Below are positions 4,533 through 5,964 of a stretch of 5,964 bases of DNA, piece by piece. The DNA comes from JADHUC01 sp964617665. Its GTDB lineage: Bacteria > Planctomycetota > Planctomycetia > Pirellulales > Pirellulaceae. The stretch lies in contig CAZUAH010000755.1 of assembly GCA_964617665.1 (NCBI GenBank), forward strand, positions 1 to 5,964, read 5' to 3'. The position numbers and the translations under genes are program-made. Position 1 is the stretch's first letter. Each line of letters begins with the position of its first letter. The notes under the pieces were generated by a model. That model was not told where the DNA came from and made no database searches. It was given only the letters and a program-made list of their open reading frames with translations.

Positions 4533-5964
4533 ATGTGTAAACAGACAGCCACCCTAGTGTTGGTGACCTTTCTTTGTTGCACCACGGCACATGCCGAAGG
4601 CGATGGGGACAAGAAGCAACTCACCGTCGACGGGAACCGCACGAAGGCGTACGTTGCCTATCTGTGCAGGGATGCCATGGAAGGTCGGGCAAGCTGCACC
4701 GAAGGATACCGCAAGGCTGCAGATTGGGTGGCCGAGAACTTCAGGCGATGGGGGCTCAAACCGGCAGGCGAAGACGGCACGTATTTCCAGAAGGTCGCGA
4801 TTCGCGAGTTCGACTGGACGACCGGAATTCCCTCGCTCTCGGTCGCCAGTCGCAAGTTTCTGTTCGACGACGCCGACTATTCGCTCGACATGCTTTCGAC
4901 CGTCGGCGTAACCAAGCAGGCTGAGGTCATTTTCGTCGGGTATGGAATCGCCGCTCCCGATAAAGGGCTTGACGAATACGATGGGATGGACGTCAAAGAC
5001 AAGATCGTACTGGTGCTGAAAGGTTCGCCTAAAGACGCCCCAGAGTCACGGCGGATGTTTTCTCCCGCCGACGAAAAGGGCGAGGAAAGCAAGAACAAGG
5101 AGGAATGGAAGGAAGAGTCAACCGACCTGAGCAAGATCAGGACGGCCTACGAGAAGGGCGCGGCAGCGATCTTGTTGTTCGACCCCGCAGCTACGTCGCA
5201 GAGCACCTCCCGACGAAGGCCCCAGAAGACTGCGTTCACCCCGGATCGCGACTTCCTCGGCTTCGTGATCGGGGAACGCGTGTTTCGAGCGATCATGAAA
5301 CGTGATCCCCAGGAATCACCCAGTGGGTTGAAGCGGAGAATCGACGCGATTCGTCGAGACATCAAGGCCAAGACCCCCCGTTCCCAAGCCACCGGTATCC
5401 GCGTAACGCTGAAGGGCTACGACTCCCTGGTTCGCTACGACGAGGAACACGGCAATAACACAGCCCGGAATGTGTTGGCAAAGATCGAGGGAACCGACCC
5501 GGAGTTGAAAGACCAGTACATTCTGGTCGGCGCCCATCTCGATCACATCGGCATGCGAAACGGCTATGTCCACAACGGGGCCGACGATAATGCCTCGGGC
5601 TCGGCCGTCGTCATGGAAGTGGCTCGTGTGCTGGCCGAAGGTGGATTCAAGCCCAAACGGACCCTGTTGTTCGCCTGTTGGTGCGGTGAAGAACGTGGGC
5701 TGATCGGTTCGCTCCATTACACTGACAAGCCCTGCGACGGGGTTACGATTGACAACACAGTCGCTTGCTTCAATGCCGACATGGTGGGCATGGGAACAAC
5801 GCTTCGCGCCTCGGGGGCGTTGAACTTCCCTTCGATCTGGGAAGTTATTAAACGCGACCAGGACTCCACAGTCATAGAACATGTGAAGCCCAGCGAAGGA
5901 GGGACTGGTGGCAGCGACCACACGGGCTTCATCAAGCGCGGGATCGAGTCGATGCACCTCATGT
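4533..5964 (+). CDS. Exported M28 family zinc metallopeptidase with PA domain, 3' end cut by window
   Basis: Open for 477 codons to the window end. Residues 1-21 form a signal peptide (MCKQTATLVLVTFLCC, cleavage after AHA). A typical M28 start follows: AMEGRASCTEGYRKAADWVA, then a GLKPAGEDGTYFQ segment. A PA domain begins near 131 (EVIFVGYGIAAP, DVKDKIVLVLKGSP) with a Lys/Glu-rich insert around 180-200. The catalytic domain keeps all ligands: H335 in GAHLDH, bridging D352 in GADDNASG, general base E386 and metal ligand E387 in GEERGLIGS, D416 in FNADMVG and H463 in GGSDHTGF. These match Aeromonas-type aminopeptidases by pattern. It would remove N-terminal residues from peptides outside the cytoplasm; the substrate is unknown. 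The ATG at 4533 is chosen because it gives the signal peptide; the ribosome site is weak (GAGAAGAA). Confidence 0.93.
   Translation, partial: MCKQTATLVLVTFLCCTTAHAEGDGDKKQLTVDGNRTKAYVAYLCRDAMEGRASCTEGYRKAADWVAENFRRWGLKPAGEDGTYFQKVAIREFDWTTGIPSLSVASRKFLFDDADYSLDMLSTVGVTKQAEVIFVGYGIAAPDKGLDEYDGMDVKDKIVLVLKGSPKDAPESRRMFSPADEKGEESKNKEEWKEESTDLSKIRTAYEKGAAAILLFDPAATSQSTSRRRPQKTAFTPDRDFLGFVIGERVFRAIMKRDPQESPSGLKRRIDAIRRDIKAKTPRSQATGIRVTLKGYDSLVRYDEEHGNNTARNVLAKIEGTDPELKDQYILVGAHLDHIGMRNGYVHNGADDNASGSAVVMEVARVLAEGGFKPKRTLLFACWCGEERGLIGSLHYTDKPCDGVTIDNTVACFNADMVGMGTTLRASGALNFPSIWEVIKRDQDSTVIEHVKPSEGGTGGSDHTGFIKRGIESMHLM

Noticed and set aside
4204..4590. Several overlapping minus-strand frames and a 77-codon plus frame (4249-4482)
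   Set aside because: No motif, no convincing ribosome site and odd composition; treated as unassigned DNA.
5316..5962. 213-codon minus-strand frame
   Set aside because: Antisense to the catalytic domain of the M28 peptidase, which has every metal ligand in place.

Overview
The window looks like a stretch of a moderately GC-rich bacterial genome, most likely from the Planctomycetes. This is an inference from gene content: an exported BNR/Asp-box sialidase, an NPCBM-type carbohydrate-binding remnant, a PA-domain M28 peptidase, an HtrA-like remnant, a Trp-poor cold-shock protein and long gene-poor gaps. No RNA marker gene is present to prove it. The two flanking genes both run off the window.

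Layout. (1) 1-1025, minus: 5' part of a secreted sialidase-family protein with four Asp-boxes. (2) 1026-1446: intergenic, holding a ~241-bp imperfect palindrome (1035-1275) whose inner end touches the sialidase ribosome binding site and whose centre is a near-perfect 25-bp-arm hairpin. (3) 1447-2709 (possibly 2811), minus: an LplT/Aas-type MFS transporter. (4) 2857-2970 and 3015-3212, minus: a 37-aa lysine-rich protein directly downstream of a 65-aa cold-shock protein, probably one transcript. (5) 3293-4252: a gene graveyard. It holds a short sialidase-motif fragment (minus), a frameshifted transposase C-terminus (plus), the last ~75 codons of an NPCBM domain (minus) and an HtrA-like protease snippet whose catalytic His position reads Asn (plus). 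(6) 4253-4532: nothing recognisable. (7) 4533-5964, plus: an exported M28 metallopeptidase with all metal ligands, cut by the window end.

The intact genes do not form one pathway. The sialidase and the peptidase are both exported hydrolases that would act on glycoconjugates and peptides outside the cytoplasm. The transporter probably handles (lyso)phospholipids. The Csp and its small basic partner are probably cytoplasmic nucleic-acid-binding proteins. The most unusual features are the palindromic element joined to the sialidase leader, the 33-bp sialidase segment that recurs 3.3 kb away with almost only synonymous changes, and the cluster of broken gene pieces around a transposase remnant, which suggests a rearrangement hotspot. 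No defence system, CRISPR array, tRNA or rRNA was seen.
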